In this document: piece after piece, positions 54,380 through 64,000 of the stretch
How positions within the stretch are numbered: position 1 is the stretch's first letter
Layout of the letters: the number at the start of each line of letters is the position of its first letter
Assembly: GCA_964035575.1 (NCBI GenBank)
Contig: OZ037877.1
Location: 682,001 to 746,000, forward strand
DNA: 64,000 bases
Reading direction: 5' to 3'
Origin: Rhynchopus sp. YZ270_cl-10
Taxonomy: Eukaryota; Euglenozoa; Diplonemea; Diplonemida; Diplonemidae
Program-made: the position numbers and the translations under genes
Notes under the pieces: model-generated
Told to the model about the DNA's origin: nothing
The model's input: only the letters and a program-made list of their open reading frames with translations
Database searches by the model: none

Positions 54380-55979
54380 CCCTATACCTCCCAAGCCGTT
54401 TTTTCAAGCCACTTTTGAGTTTTGGTTTTTGGGGCTCTCCAACCGGTAAGGGGACCCCAGATGCAAATTTTTGATCGTACCTGGCCGCAATTGAAAGATT
54501 TTGAACACGGCTTTCAATTCCATTTTTTTAAGTTTTTTTTCGAAAAAAAATGTTATCCCCAAAATGAGGGAAGCATAAAATCCACTTTTTGGGTTTTGAC
54601 TAATTCGGCCGGCCGAGGAAAACCCCGTAAATTATTTTCGTCCGAAAATGGCGTTATTTGAAAGATTGATGACAAAATCTTTTCAAAGAAAAAAAAATCG
54701 AGCAAAAAGTCCAAGTAGAACCCAACTAATATGAGTGCAGCTCTGTTAGCAGCCATGTCTAAAACTGATTTCCTTAACGATTTACACTGAAACATGGCTA
54801 AAAACGTAAAAAATGGGCGATTATTCACAATTTGGGCATCTCCTGAGATCGAAAGCCCCCAGAATGGGTCGGAACAACCCTGTGACCCGAAAATCCATGA
54901 AAAAAGCACCCCGAAATACGAAAAAACAGTGAAAATTCGGCTTACTGTGTGCTCTGCATAGGTCGTGTGTGTGGGGTGTTTTTGTGGTTTTGGTGGCAAC
55001 TCGCCCCAGCATCCAAATGGCAAACAGATGCACAAAGGTTTTCGATTTTTGCTTATTTTAAAAGATTTGAGTCAAATAGTTTCCCCATAAACCAAAGGAT
55101 TTTTACGAAAACAAGCAGAACCATTATCAGATCATGATGACCCTCAGTCATAACCACGTCCTTCGGGTCGAAGGGGTGCCTCTTGGGTGGGTAGCAGTCC
55201 ACAGATCCAAAGTGCAATCAGATGCGTGAAAGTTTTCGATTCTTGTTTCTTTTGAAAGATTCGTGTCAAAATCTTTGAAATATATAAAAATATTTTAACG
55301 AAAACGAGTAGAACCTCATACAGAGCATGGGATGTCATTGAGGAACCAGAATAGGGGGTGCCCGTCCAAAGGGCCGTGAAAAGTGGTACTACTCTCCCCA
55401 GCATCGAAAGTAATATCAGATGCACAAAAGTTTTCGATTTTTGCTTCTTTTGAAAGATCGGTGCAAATTCTTTCAACATAAAAAAAGTGTTTTTACGAAA
55501 ATGAGTAGAACCTATGTCAGAGCACGTTGTCTTACAGATTTTAGAATATGGGGGGGTCACAGGGGTGCTCACACCCCCACCCCGCCTCCCCCCAGCATCG
55601 AAAGTAATATCCGATGCATAAAAGTTTTCGATTCTTGCTTCTTTTGAAAGATCGGCGAAAAATCTTTCGAAATATATAAAAAATTGTGTTCACGAAAATG
55701 GGTAGAACCCGACTAAGGGCTTGGCGGCATTGGGTATCGCGAAAGGTACAAATTGGGGGTGTGGGTGAAAAAACGTCACTTTTGGTGAAAGTAGCACCCC
55801 AGCCCCCAGCACCGAAAGTAATATCCGATGCATAAAAGTTTTCGACTCTTGCTTCTTTTGAAAGATCGGTGCAAATTCTTTCCACATAAAAAAAATGTTT
55901 TTACAAAAATGAGTTGAACCTGTCTAACAGCATGGCGTCATTTCGAAAGCCATTAAAGTGGCTCTTGGGGTGTATAGGG
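54380..55979. mobile_element. piggyBac-like element filled with ~200-bp tandem repeats
   Basis: 1,600 bp between TTAA at 54376-54379 and 55980-55983. TIRs CCCTATACCTCCCAAG and CCCTATACACCCCAAG begin CCC, as piggyBac ends do. The right part holds a degenerate tandem array, with phrases GTTTTCGATTCTTGCTTCTT and GAAAGATCG near 55034, 55230, 55427, 55624 and 55847. Spacings are about 196-223 bp, with older units at about 54480-54720. No transposase. It abuts a family A unit (54340-54377). Confidence 0.88.
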
Positions 55980-55983
55980 TTAA

Positions 55984-56189
55984 ACCTAAAAAACCTAAAA
56001 AACCTAAAAAACCTAAAAATATATCAAAAAAGAGTTGATAGCGCAAACACCTCAGGCATGCAAAAAATCAACCTTAAAAAAAAAAAATGAAAACATTGGG
56101 AGAAGTATTTCTATTACAAAATAGTTAAAAATTCACGATTTTTTTTTTCCTTCCATTCTACCCTCCCTCCCTCCCCCTCTCACAATCCC
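55984..56189. other. Short intergenic stretch
   Basis: Four CCTAAAAAA repeats directly after the piggyBac-like element, and a D head (TAGCGCAAACACCTC) at 56034. Confidence 0.5.
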
Positions 56190-58418
56190 TCACCAGCAAA
56201 CGGTCACCCCCTCGCGGGCAAAGGTAACTGCTTTTTTCACCGCCTTCACTTCCACCGGGGCAACCACCTCCTGGGCAAGCACCTCCCCTCTCTCGACCAC
56301 CCCAGCGTGCAGCCCTACCAGACCCTGCGCCTTTAGGGTAAGCGCTGCTGCGTTTGACTCCTCTGCATCATCTTCCTCCCCGTCTATTTCACTACCATCT
56401 TCGCTTAAGACCTTGGCAAGCAGGATGTAGGCTGCAGGACGCTCAGGGCAAAGACGGATTGCATTGCGAAGATGAGCCTCTGCAGTCCATCCTTTGGAAA
56501 GCCTGCTCAAGAAGAGCATCGCTTTGTAACGTTCAATGTTGGAAGTGGAGAGCGAGAGAACCTTCTGGCAGACCTCTTCTTGGCCGGGAAGGAGGAGCGT
56601 TTCCTCACGCGGGAGGTACGGCACCGCACAGAGAAGCTGCGCTGGGGTCTCCGAGTGGAGCATGGTCAACAGCACCTCATCCCTCCGCTCGCAAAGGTCC
56701 TCTTCCGTCCAGCGCTTTGTGCTTCCAGAGAAGGAGACATACCGAGGAATCAACCCGCTCCTTTTGCGAAGAACCCCAGACAGCGTTTCATAGGCTACCA
56801 CGCAATGCGGGTCCAACTGCACGGCTTGGAGCGCGGTTTTCAAAATTGTCTGCAAATTCATCGAAGAAAAAGAATGTGCTCTCTTCAAGAGAAGCGCTGT
56901 CGCCTCTGCCCTCTCCTCCATCAAATTAGAGGACTGCAACACCACCTCGCAAAGGTACTGAACCGAAACCATTTTCCCCTCTGTTTCGATTGAGTCCACC
57001 CCAGCTGCAATCAGTTCTTCCGCCAATTCTAGCGCGGAAAGCGCCGCGTTTTGCAATACAATGGAAGGAAGTCTCTTCGGCGCACGCTGCGGGGTAACTT
57101 CGTTACTACTACCAGAAGCATCACTTGCGGTGTCTGGCGCAGAAGGGGGTGCAGTCTGGGCAAGACAAAACACCCGAACGCTTTGCCCTCCCCCAAGAAG
57201 ATACGGCGTTGCATCAAAGAGCGGAGAAGAAGTAACATGGTGCGCAGCCTCTGGAGAGTCAAGAAGAAGATACACATCATTGGTAAGCCTCATAGACCGT
57301 TCATGGTGGACGTGGCGAACGGTCAACCCTGCGTGGAAGAGGGTTCGGGTGATATGGGTTTCTGTTTGAATCGCTGCGTTGCGATCTCCTTCAATCGCAG
57401 GCCCCCCTTCAATAGGGGTACCACTGTGCACCACAAACCCCAAACGAACCCAACAGCTGTCTCGATCATCTGCAACATGCTTCGAAGATTTGTGATGCCT
57501 CTTCACCTCAACCGCCGCACACCCTACATCCTGCAGCTCCTCGCGGAGAGTCTCCTGCACTGCCTCCAACGGAATGCACCCTCTCCCCTTATGCGGCTGC
57601 TGGGTCAAATCGATGTACAGTACTACCCCTTCGTCTGTCATTCTCACATTTGCTTTGGACAGTGCATTTTCCTGTAGTCCTGCTCTTCCATGAAGATACC
57701 CCAGCAAATCGCGAATTCTCAATGTAAAAGGAAGCTTCGACAGTATCAACTCCTTGGGAGGCGATGCAGGGCGTTGCTTAACATGCTTTTGCAGAGCAAA
57801 GAGAGAGTAATCTCCAAGCACTTCGCGGTCAACGTGAAAGTCAAATACCCTTTGCGGGGAGAGAAGCGCATCGGCAGCAGCATGGGAAGGGGTAAGCAGC
57901 ATCATGCTCCTCAAATTCGCGAAGTACGGAGAGCTGGAGTGCGCGCGCTCCCGCTTTCTGGATCCATCTTGCATGGGGAGGACCTTAACGTCTTTTGCAA
58001 AGCGTTGTACATAACGCTGCAAATCCGAGGTCCGTCTATCAGGAAACTGCGGCACATCAGGCCCAAGAGGTACTATAACCAAGAGCACCGATCCGCTGTT
58101 CTGCTGCTTCGTGGCCTCCTCCCAGTGAAGACGTTTGTAAGAAATGCGATGGCACCCCGCGATCTGCACCCCCAAAGACCGAGCCTGCGCTTCAGTACTC
58201 TTCCTCAACTTCTGCACTGCGCTCCGAAGCTGCGCCTCCGAGGCCCCTTCCGCCATTCCCACCGCATTAAACCCGGCAGCCCCAGCCAAATGCATTGCAA
58301 CAAACCCTACTCCACATGACTCAAAAGTCCTACGGACTTCCGCCTCACTAATAAGAGGTGCAATACCCTCGAATTTAACATGCCTATGCCCAGACGGTCT
58401 GCGGGTGTTGTGCATCAT
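56190..58418 (-). CDS. Large protein with RRM-like and TPR/HAT-like regions, family unknown
   Basis: 742 residues from MMHNTRRPSG, single exon. The N-terminus (HVKFEGIAPLISEAEVRRTF) has an RRM-like beta-alpha pattern, and further possible RRM-like segments start at KELILSKLPFTLRIRDLLGY and around VRHVHHERSMRLTNDVYLLL. The C-terminal third is helical and repeat-like (CVVAYETLSGVLRKRSG, AEAHLRNAIRLCPERPAAYI, LLAKVLSED), resembling TPR or half-a-TPR repeats. An acidic EIDGEEDDAEESN stretch sits near the end. This could be an RNA-processing factor; that is an inference from fold-like patterns only. The start follows a polypyrimidine-CAG site 14 nt upstream. Confidence 0.75.
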   Translation of the reverse strand: MMHNTRRPSGHRHVKFEGIAPLISEAEVRRTFESCGVGFVAMHLAGAAGFNAVGMAEGASEAQLRSAVQKLRKSTEAQARSLGVQIAGCHRISYKRLHWEEATKQQNSGSVLLVIVPLGPDVPQFPDRRTSDLQRYVQRFAKDVKVLPMQDGSRKRERAHSSSPYFANLRSMMLLTPSHAAADALLSPQRVFDFHVDREVLGDYSLFALQKHVKQRPASPPKELILSKLPFTLRIRDLLGYLHGRAGLQENALSKANVRMTDEGVVLYIDLTQQPHKGRGCIPLEAVQETLREELQDVGCAAVEVKRHHKSSKHVADDRDSCWVRLGFVVHSGTPIEGGPAIEGDRNAAIQTETHITRTLFHAGLTVRHVHHERSMRLTNDVYLLLDSPEAAHHVTSSPLFDATPYLLGGGQSVRVFCLAQTAPPSAPDTASDASGSSNEVTPQRAPKRLPSIVLQNAALSALELAEELIAAGVDSIETEGKMVSVQYLCEVVLQSSNLMEERAEATALLLKRAHSFSSMNLQTILKTALQAVQLDPHCVVAYETLSGVLRKRSGLIPRYVSFSGSTKRWTEEDLCERRDEVLLTMLHSETPAQLLCAVPYLPREETLLLPGQEEVCQKVLSLSTSNIERYKAMLFLSRLSKGWTAEAHLRNAIRLCPERPAAYILLAKVLSEDGSEIDGEEDDAEESNAAALTLKAQGLVGLHAGVVERGEVLAQEVVAPVEVKAVKKAVTFAREGVTVCW

Positions 58419-58431
58419 TAAAGACGATAAA

Positions 58432-58475
58432 CTGAGAGAGAGAGAAGAAAAAAGAGAGAAAAAAGACCCCAAAAA
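58432..58475 (-). promoter_or_regulatory. Strong splice-acceptor-like site before an ATG
   Basis: On the minus strand a TTTTTTCTCTC...CTCTCTCTCTC tract ends in CAG (58434-58432), with ATG 14 nt further on. This fits either a trans-splice acceptor, as in Euglenozoa, or a 5'-UTR intron end. Confidence 0.5.
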
Positions 58476-59795
58476 AAAATTCGAGAAAAAGGGGTTGTGT
58501 AGGAAAACCTGGTTAGGGTGGTGGTGGAGTGGAGAGTGGAGGGGGAGAGGGGGGGAACAGAAAGATTAAATGAGTAAACCTTTTTTATTATGTGTTGTTC
58601 TGGTCCACATGTTGTCCACTGAGAGACATAGTGGGGGAGTGCGTGGGGGGGGGGAATGCGTAGGGTTTATGAGGGATAAGGGTGGAGAGGCATAAATAAG
58701 TTTGTTCTGTGAGGAATCCACCAAAATGGAAAATTTGAGCGTGTGTGCACTACTGCATTTTTCAAAAAAAAAAAAAAAAACAAAAAAAAACAAAAAAAGG
58801 GCATATATTTTTGGACAATGGAATGTCCCCTCCCCAACCCCCCAACACACATCATACAACAATAAAAATACGGATAGATACCAGAACGTAGGGGGAAGGG
58901 CGTGCGTGAAAAAAGGAGAAACAAAAAAAAAAAGAGAAGTTGAAAACGAAACAAAAAAAAAAAAAAAAACGCCCCACAGGAACAACCGTAGTGGGCGGAA
59001 ATAAATAAAGGGGGGGAGAAAGAGGCGCGATCTTCTATTAGTGGCGATGAACACAAAAAGGAAGCCAGCAAAGAGAAGGAAAAAAAATGGTAGTTGTTGA
59101 TGCAGGCACACCTCCAACTGACCTATGTACGACACCAGCCCTGAATGAAAGCACAAAGCACCCTGGGGTCAACTTGCACTTGGTCATCTCCAAAAAATAG
59201 CCCCCCCAAAAAAAACCCCCCGCATATGCAATGAATGTGGCAACGCATAACAAAAGGACGCAAGAGTGTCCTGTGTGCCCTTCTCCTTTTCTCCATCTCC
59301 CCCCCACTGCACTGCCCCCCCCTTTCACCTCCGTCTCTCATATCTTCCCCCCTCCCTTCTCCCAATCCCCTCAAATTCGTTGGGTGTGCATATCAGTGGG
59401 CAAGAATAACCAAATATGCTGTCAAAGGCATTCACGTGGTAGGACCAAAAATACACAAATCACTTTTTTGTTGTTGTGTCGACAATCGCCTAAGAACCCA
59501 CTGAGGGCTAGTAGGGTCTGTACTCAATGTTGGCCGAAGCTTTTGTACTACATTTTTTTGTCCCGTTTCTCCAAGCATGCTTTTTTGCGGTCATTTTTCT
59601 TTTTTTTGACAAAATCAGCTTCCAGGCCGAAGCAGAAGGGGGGGGTAAAGTTATTTTTTTTTGTGCGAAATGCGGATTGCATTGTCTTTCATCATGCTGC
59701 AAGGCCATTGAAGACGTCGCGTGTTCGCAACACATCTGTCCCGCCAATCACAATCTGTTGTTTGAAAAGCAGGTGTAGGATAGAGGTATAATGTA
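58476..59795. other. Intergenic region
   Basis: Family E at 59098-59154 and H at 59472-59548. A Cys-rich open piece at about 59660-59778 (CAKCGLHCLSSCCKAIEDVA...) has no support beyond composition. Long A/T and G runs; no convincing gene. Confidence 0.45.
59472..59548 (+). repeat. Family H repeat
   Basis: GTTGTGTCGACAATCGCCTA, AGAACCCACTGAGGGC and GTACTCAATGTTGGCCGAAG. Confidence 0.7.
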
Positions 59796-59895
59796 CAGTC
59801 ATCCAACAAAGGTTGGTGGGTAAAAACGTTGGTGGATTTGGGGGCTCGAAAAAACTTGGTGGGTTTTTACCCCACCAACCTTTGTTGGATGACTG
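59796..59895. mobile_element. Mariner/pogo-type MITE, copy 2
   Basis: 100 bp between TA dinucleotides (59794-59795 and 59896-59897). Perfect ends CAGTCATCCAACAAAGGTTG; sister of 43440-43541. Confidence 0.9.
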
Positions 59896-60057
59896 TAGCA
59901 AAACATTGAACCCCCAGAGCGCATGCTTTGTATCATGAACAAAATGGTCAAGTGAAAATTAAATCATAATACGTGAACAGCACTGTAGCGTGACCCATGG
60001 GGGTGGCCCTTTCGTCACCTCCACGTGGTACATGAACACTCATTGATAAAAAAAGGT

Positions 60058-60110
60058 AGAGTTGAAATACAAAGCCCTCTCGTGACAGTGTATCTTGGTC
60101 GGCTGTACCA
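60058..60110 (+). repeat. Family F repeat
   Basis: GTTGAAATACAAAGCCCTC, TCGTGACAGTGTATC, GGCTGTACC; just past the VPS45 stop. Confidence 0.75.
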
Positions 60111-60120
60111 AAAAAAAAAA

Positions 60121-62344
60121 TTAACTCTGCACAAACAGGATGCCACCGAATAGACGGTCGAGCAGCACGCCTTTTTTCCAGGCAGCGAGACATACCTTAA
60201 CTGTGTCCTGCAGTTCTGTCATTATGCTTTTCACGAGCTTTGTTTCCTGCAAAAGGGTGTGTGTTGTTAACAAAAGGGCGCCCTAAAAGAGAGCACAGGT
60301 GTTATGCTGATCCTAAGCCTCTCTGTGCTTAGTCACCTTGTACATTTTCTATGCATTTTGCATAGCATTTATAATTGTACGCCCGACCTTAAAATTCAGG
60401 TGAAATTTCACGTCTGTAACAGGGTTTTGTGAAGACTCTAATATGTACGTTAAATGAATTTTGTTCTTGTTTTCTCTCTTTTTAAATTTGAAAACTTGGT
60501 TGTATTAGTGCAGCCACCCTAGAGTGTGCTCCACTAAATTTTTTTGGGGTTTTGTTTTTCTAAGTTTTGCAGACATCAAAGACAAGATAAAGAAAGGGTG
60601 GGGGGAAGCCGTGCATACCTCGTGACTCACCCCACCAAGCACGAACACAATCAACTCTTTCGGCTTCCAATCCCGTGCCCGTTGTGCCGTCTGTTTGGGG
60701 TGTGTGGCAAATTTAACATAAAAATGTATATAGTAAGAATGATCCAATAGAACTAACGGTATTTGACAGGAAGTGACATAGTCTTGATTTTAGAAAATCA
60801 AAAAGTAAAATATCCAATGAAACCTCAGCTTCACACTAATAAAAGTAAACACATACCGGACTCGACAGACTTGAAGCATAGGGCCACAACTCCTGCGAGA
60901 GCTTTCCATTGAGCACTGCAGTGATTGTCTTTTTGAGGACAGGCTCATGCTGGGTATAGACGTTTTCGACGTCTTGCATGCCTTTGACGGCACGTTTGAT
61001 GATGGAGGTGAGTTTGCTGTCATCGAAGAGATCGCTAGCACGTGCACCTGCACCACCGTAGGCAAGCACCTTTGCGAGGGCAGTGTCCTGCTTGCTGTTG
61101 AGGGTCCGCTTTGCGTTGAGCGCATCAGTTACTCGTTGGATGTCGGCAGCATTCCGCTCCCACCGCAAAATGTACAGCAACACCAATCGCACCACGTCAA
61201 CTGTCCACACAGCGTCGTTCTCTATGATCTCCAGCAGCCTCTCCGTATGGTCCTTGCTCTGATTCGAACACACCATATCCTGCTCCAGCAACGACACATC
61301 CAGCAGGCTCCTCTCCTTCACCTTCTTCGACAGCCCCGCTGCGATGGTGGTGTGCTTCCCCATGACGATGCTTTCTTTGCGGAGTTCGGGCATTTTGTCC
61401 ATGAAGGCTTTTAGGTTTTCGAGGTTTTCTGCTCCTCCGTCAGATTTGTAATCAGTCTTATCTCTGTACGAGTCTACTACAGCTTTGACATTCGTGCATA
61501 GATCACCCCAGTTGGAGTGCAGATTGGCCTGGAGGAAGGAATCAAAGAGGGGGATCAGATTCATTTCTTCCTTTTCTACGACAGATTTGTGTTTGTACAG
61601 ACCGTATTCCTCGTGAATCATGGCCTCGTAGGTCCATTGTGTGAGCAGTGGGGTCACCAAATCGTCCATCCGATCGACAATCAACAACGAACAATCATCC
61701 GACCTCCGGAAGGAAAACAGCGACGAATCCTCCCCCATCTTTGCAACCAACCCCGAGGCAAGCATCTTACACCCCGGTGAATTGCCTTGATATCTCACAG
61801 ACGGTCCTCGACGGACAGAAAGAAGCACAGAAAGAATTGAATCTGTCACCCGACTCAAATCATCACCAACAAGAGATCTGATCAACGGCTTTTCGATGTC
61901 AACAGAGAAGGCAAAGGGGTGGAGGGGGAAGTAGTCTGCAAACACTTCGTGAACCTGCTTGACCACTTCATGGTTGTCAGCGTCGGCAAGACGAGAAAGA
62001 TGTTCTTCAGTTACAACATTCGAGAAGAACACTATATACTCTGCATAGAGAGGGGAACGCAGTTCTGCGCAGAGTGCTGTGATGTTAGCTTCGGTTGGGC
62101 GGATGTACACCAGAGCCTTCAAATGACCTTGCTTTTTGCGTTCTGCGTTGTGTACCTGGTCTACTAAGTACAAATCTTTCTTCAACATTGCAGTAAAGCT
62201 GAACGACATGCTGATCATACTCTTAACCTCGTCATCTAAGAGTAGGATTTTGAGGCCTTTCTCCTCGATTACCCGTTCAATACAACGTTGCGTGCATGAC
62301 ACCAAGTCAAATGGGTTTTGCGTCACAACGCTTGGTGCGTTCAT
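60121..62344 (-). CDS. VPS45: Vacuolar protein sorting protein 45 (Sec1/Munc18 family), three exons
   Basis: SM protein that binds endosomal/TGN syntaxins and drives SNARE assembly. Exons are 62344-60857, 60690-60619 and 60246-60121. The donors are CCG|GTATGT and GAG|GTATGC, the acceptors AAACAG|ACG and TTGCAG|GAA, all phase 0; product about 561 residues, the family's usual length. Diagnostic blocks: KILLLDDEVKSMISMSFS, LKALVYIRPTEANI, YIVFFSNVV, RRGPSVRYQGNS, CSLLIVDRMDDLVTPLLTQW, PELRKESIVMGKH, and YTQHEPVLKK. Exon 2 (ARDWKPKELIVFVLGGVSHE) supplies the conserved VFxxGG strand near the C-terminus, which confirms the splice. Exon 3 continues ETKLVKSIMTELQDTVK. Its last 24 codons after a GTATG word could alternatively be intron. 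Intron 2 contains family A and C repeats. Confidence 0.93.
60301..60340 (+). repeat. Family A stem-loop inside VPS45 intron 2
   Basis: CTAAGC/GCTTAG around CTCTCTGT, closing TCACCTTG; antisense to the transcript. Confidence 0.75.
60488..60537 (+). repeat. Family C stem-loop inside VPS45 intron 2
   Basis: GAAAACTTGGTTGTATTAG, GCAGCCACCCTAGAGTGTGC, TCCACTA: the CCACCCTAGAGTG subfamily shared with 42388 and 63956. Confidence 0.8.
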
Positions 62345-63529
62345 TTAAAGGGGGGGGAATAAAAAGGGGGTTTTTTTTAGAGATAAAATGCCGTTAGTCA
62401 GCAGAGGATAGAGGAGAGGGGGAGGGAGAGGGGTGGGGGTTTTTTGTGTGTGTCTGTGTTTGGATTTAAAAAAAAAAATGTTGGGTGGGTAAAGAGAAGG
62501 TTTGAAGAGAGGGAGGTGAGATTCTTTGTGTTTGTTGGTGGAAGAAAAAAATCAAAAAAAATTGTTTCATATACATTCATATACACAAAAAAAAAAAAAA
62601 AAAATCAAATAAAAATATATTGCATTCGTGTGGTCATCTGATAACATGCTCTTCGAGATGCAACGTATTTGTCTTTTTTTTCTTTTCTTTTTTTTTTGAT
62701 AATTTTTGGAGCTGCGATAAAGAGAGTCTTTCACCGTCTTAGTAGGGGGTGTGGCTGAAGGGAGGTGATTCACTTCTGCGCACTTTTTTGCACGCCCCCA
62801 TTCAGCCACATCATGTCTGCTTTTTTTTCTTTTTCTTTTTTTTTTGAAAACTTTTGTACCAGCGGAGACCACCCAAGGATGACCCCCACTCTCCAAACTT
62901 TTGCGTAGAGGTGTTGAAAAAAAAAAAAAAAAAGTTTTTTTTTTGTGTGTATTTTGTATTGCCTTTGTTGCGCAAAAAAAACCCTGTCAACCAAGAACAA
63001 AAAGGGGGGAAGTACCCTTTTTATCTTCTACACGACAACGTCAGAATATGACAAGCACATGCAACAAGCACAAAACGTTGACAAGAAATGACAAACACAT
63101 ACTTGTCATTTGACAAAGCATTCGATTTGACCATGCTTTTCCTCGTAAAAATGACTGAATGCCTCATTTATATTATACTTCTCATAAAACATGACACAAT
63201 TGCTTGTTAAGTATACTTGTAATAACGTTGTCGTGCACCTCCCCTTCTTTAATAGCTCTTGGTTGCATTCGTGTATAGATTCGAAGAGGTGCACGCTATT
63301 TCACTATGATATGTGTATTGTATGTGTATCAACAATCGCATAAAAGCAACCCAGATGTGAAGCATAAGACTCTGCATTCAACATTGGCCAAACAAAAAGC
63401 CTTTGTACATACGGAAGGTGCCGACGCTAGGTCGTCCTTGAACCCATAGAGCAGCTCTTTTATGTGGGGAAGGGTCCAGAGGAGGGGATTTTTGATAAAT
63501 AAATATTTTTTTTTTTGAATAGATAAAAG
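62345..63529. other. Intergenic region upstream of VPS45
   Basis: TGTGGCTGA element 62747-62815, family C 62844-62894 and family H 63316-63405. No gene. Confidence 0.5.
62747..62815. mobile_element. Short TGTGGCTGA inverted-repeat element
   Basis: GGTGTGGCTGAAGGG to CATTCAGCCACATC, 69 bp. Third member of the family at 12389 and 51403. Confidence 0.6.
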
Positions 63530-63791
63530 CAGGGTGTTTCCTAATTTGCTTCCGCTTCCGGGGATTTGGAAAAAAATGGCCAGGGAAAAAATTTGCGGGA
63601 AAAAGCTCATTTTGACCAACACCAAGAACTTGGCCATTTCGGCAAATTGACCCCACCACAGTGCGGACGGATTCCGGAAATGCCAATTGCGGCATGTTTT
63701 GGGGCTGAAAACCCACTTTTTTTCCAGGGAAAAAATTTGCTTCCGGATGTCGGAATTTTCCGGAAAATTTCCAAAATTAGGAAACACCCTG
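63530..63791. mobile_element. hAT-like MITE
   Basis: 262 bp. TIRs CAGGGTGTTTCCTAATTT; 8-bp duplication GATAAAAG at 63522-63529 and 63792-63799. One GACCCCACCACAG...GGATTCCGGAAATGCC module, which makes it a minimal version of 24857-25933. Confidence 0.92.
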
Positions 63792-63955
63792 GATAAAAGC
63801 AATAAATTACTTTTTACTTAAAACAAAAGGCACTCCGTATCCAAAACAGGGGGGCAGTCTGGGGACAAAAACAGATTTCTGTATTGGGGAGGGTAGGGGG
63901 TTGATAGCGGGTAAGTCACCTCTGCATACCTGTCACCACGCTGTTTTATTTATTT

Positions 63956-64000
63956 TTTGAAAACTTGGTTGTATTAGTGTAGCCACCCTAGAGTGTGCTC
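63956..64000 (+). repeat. Family C repeat, cut by the window edge
   Basis: GAAAACTTGGTTGTATTAG, TGTAGCCACCCTAGAGTGTG. Its intact TAGAGTG text is the reference for the interrupted copy at 42388. Confidence 0.75.

Noticed and set aside
2-64000. Spliced-leader RNA gene expected in Euglenozoa
   Set aside because: No sequence resembling a known spliced leader followed by a GT donor was recognised; this does not exclude one outside the window.

Overview
The window is nuclear DNA of a flagellated single-celled eukaryote. The genes are GC-rich islands with long AT-rich, homopolymer-laden gaps. At least four genes are cut by GT-AG spliceosomal introns with GTATG, GTACA or GTAAG donors. The cytosolic carboxypeptidase (tubulin deglutamylase type) and TMEM17 imply a cilium or flagellum. 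The C-terminal KYGPEP domain of the 4986-5966 gene and the style of the multi-domain hypothetical proteins suggest Euglenozoa, perhaps a diplonemid. That placement is an inference and rests on no marker gene in the window.

Host genes, nearly all on the minus strand: Old Yellow Enzyme-type flavin reductase (1174-2352); coiled-coil protein with a KYGPEP tail (4986-5966); AGBL4/CCP6-like carboxypeptidase with a tiny first exon (7599-9649); coiled-coil protein with a beta/gamma-crystallin-like C-terminus (10557-12257); two-exon protein with duplicated 80-residue domains (14074-16993); TMEM17 (19597-20277); SLC10A7-like transporter (31563-33170); STE-type protein kinase with a C-terminal membrane segment (39517-41610); large RNA-binding/TPR-like protein (56190-58418); VPS45 in three exons (60121-62344). 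A plus-strand gene tail lies at the left edge, and a fragment of LSU rRNA lies at 18480-18790.

The gaps are built from mobile elements and short repeats. There are at least seven hAT-like non-autonomous elements with 8-bp (one 7-bp) target duplications, one nested in another with an intact empty site elsewhere in the window. There are several TA-flanked MITEs, one interrupting a known repeat exactly, and a TTAA-flanked piggyBac-like element filled with a ~200-bp tandem repeat. Two elements carry intact genes: a 1.4-kb unit with 42-bp terminal inverted repeats encoding a tyrosine recombinase (49695-51116), and a 0.85-kb inverted-repeat element encoding a spliced 134-residue protein of unknown family (26156-27006).

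The most pervasive signal is a set of short dispersed stem-loop repeats, tens of copies, in intergenic DNA and inside introns. Three families share a CTCTCGT-type loop between different but self-complementary stems, as if one fold had been kept while the stems changed in a compensatory way. Several transposons sit inside these units. I call the families A (CTAAGC stem), B (TGGAG stem), C (TAGTG...CACTA), D (GTGCAAACGCC), E (GCAGGCAC...CTCCAACTGACC), F (TACAAAGCCCTCTCGTGACAG), G (TGTGC stem) and H (GTCGACAATCGCC...ACTCAATGTTGGCCGAAGCC).
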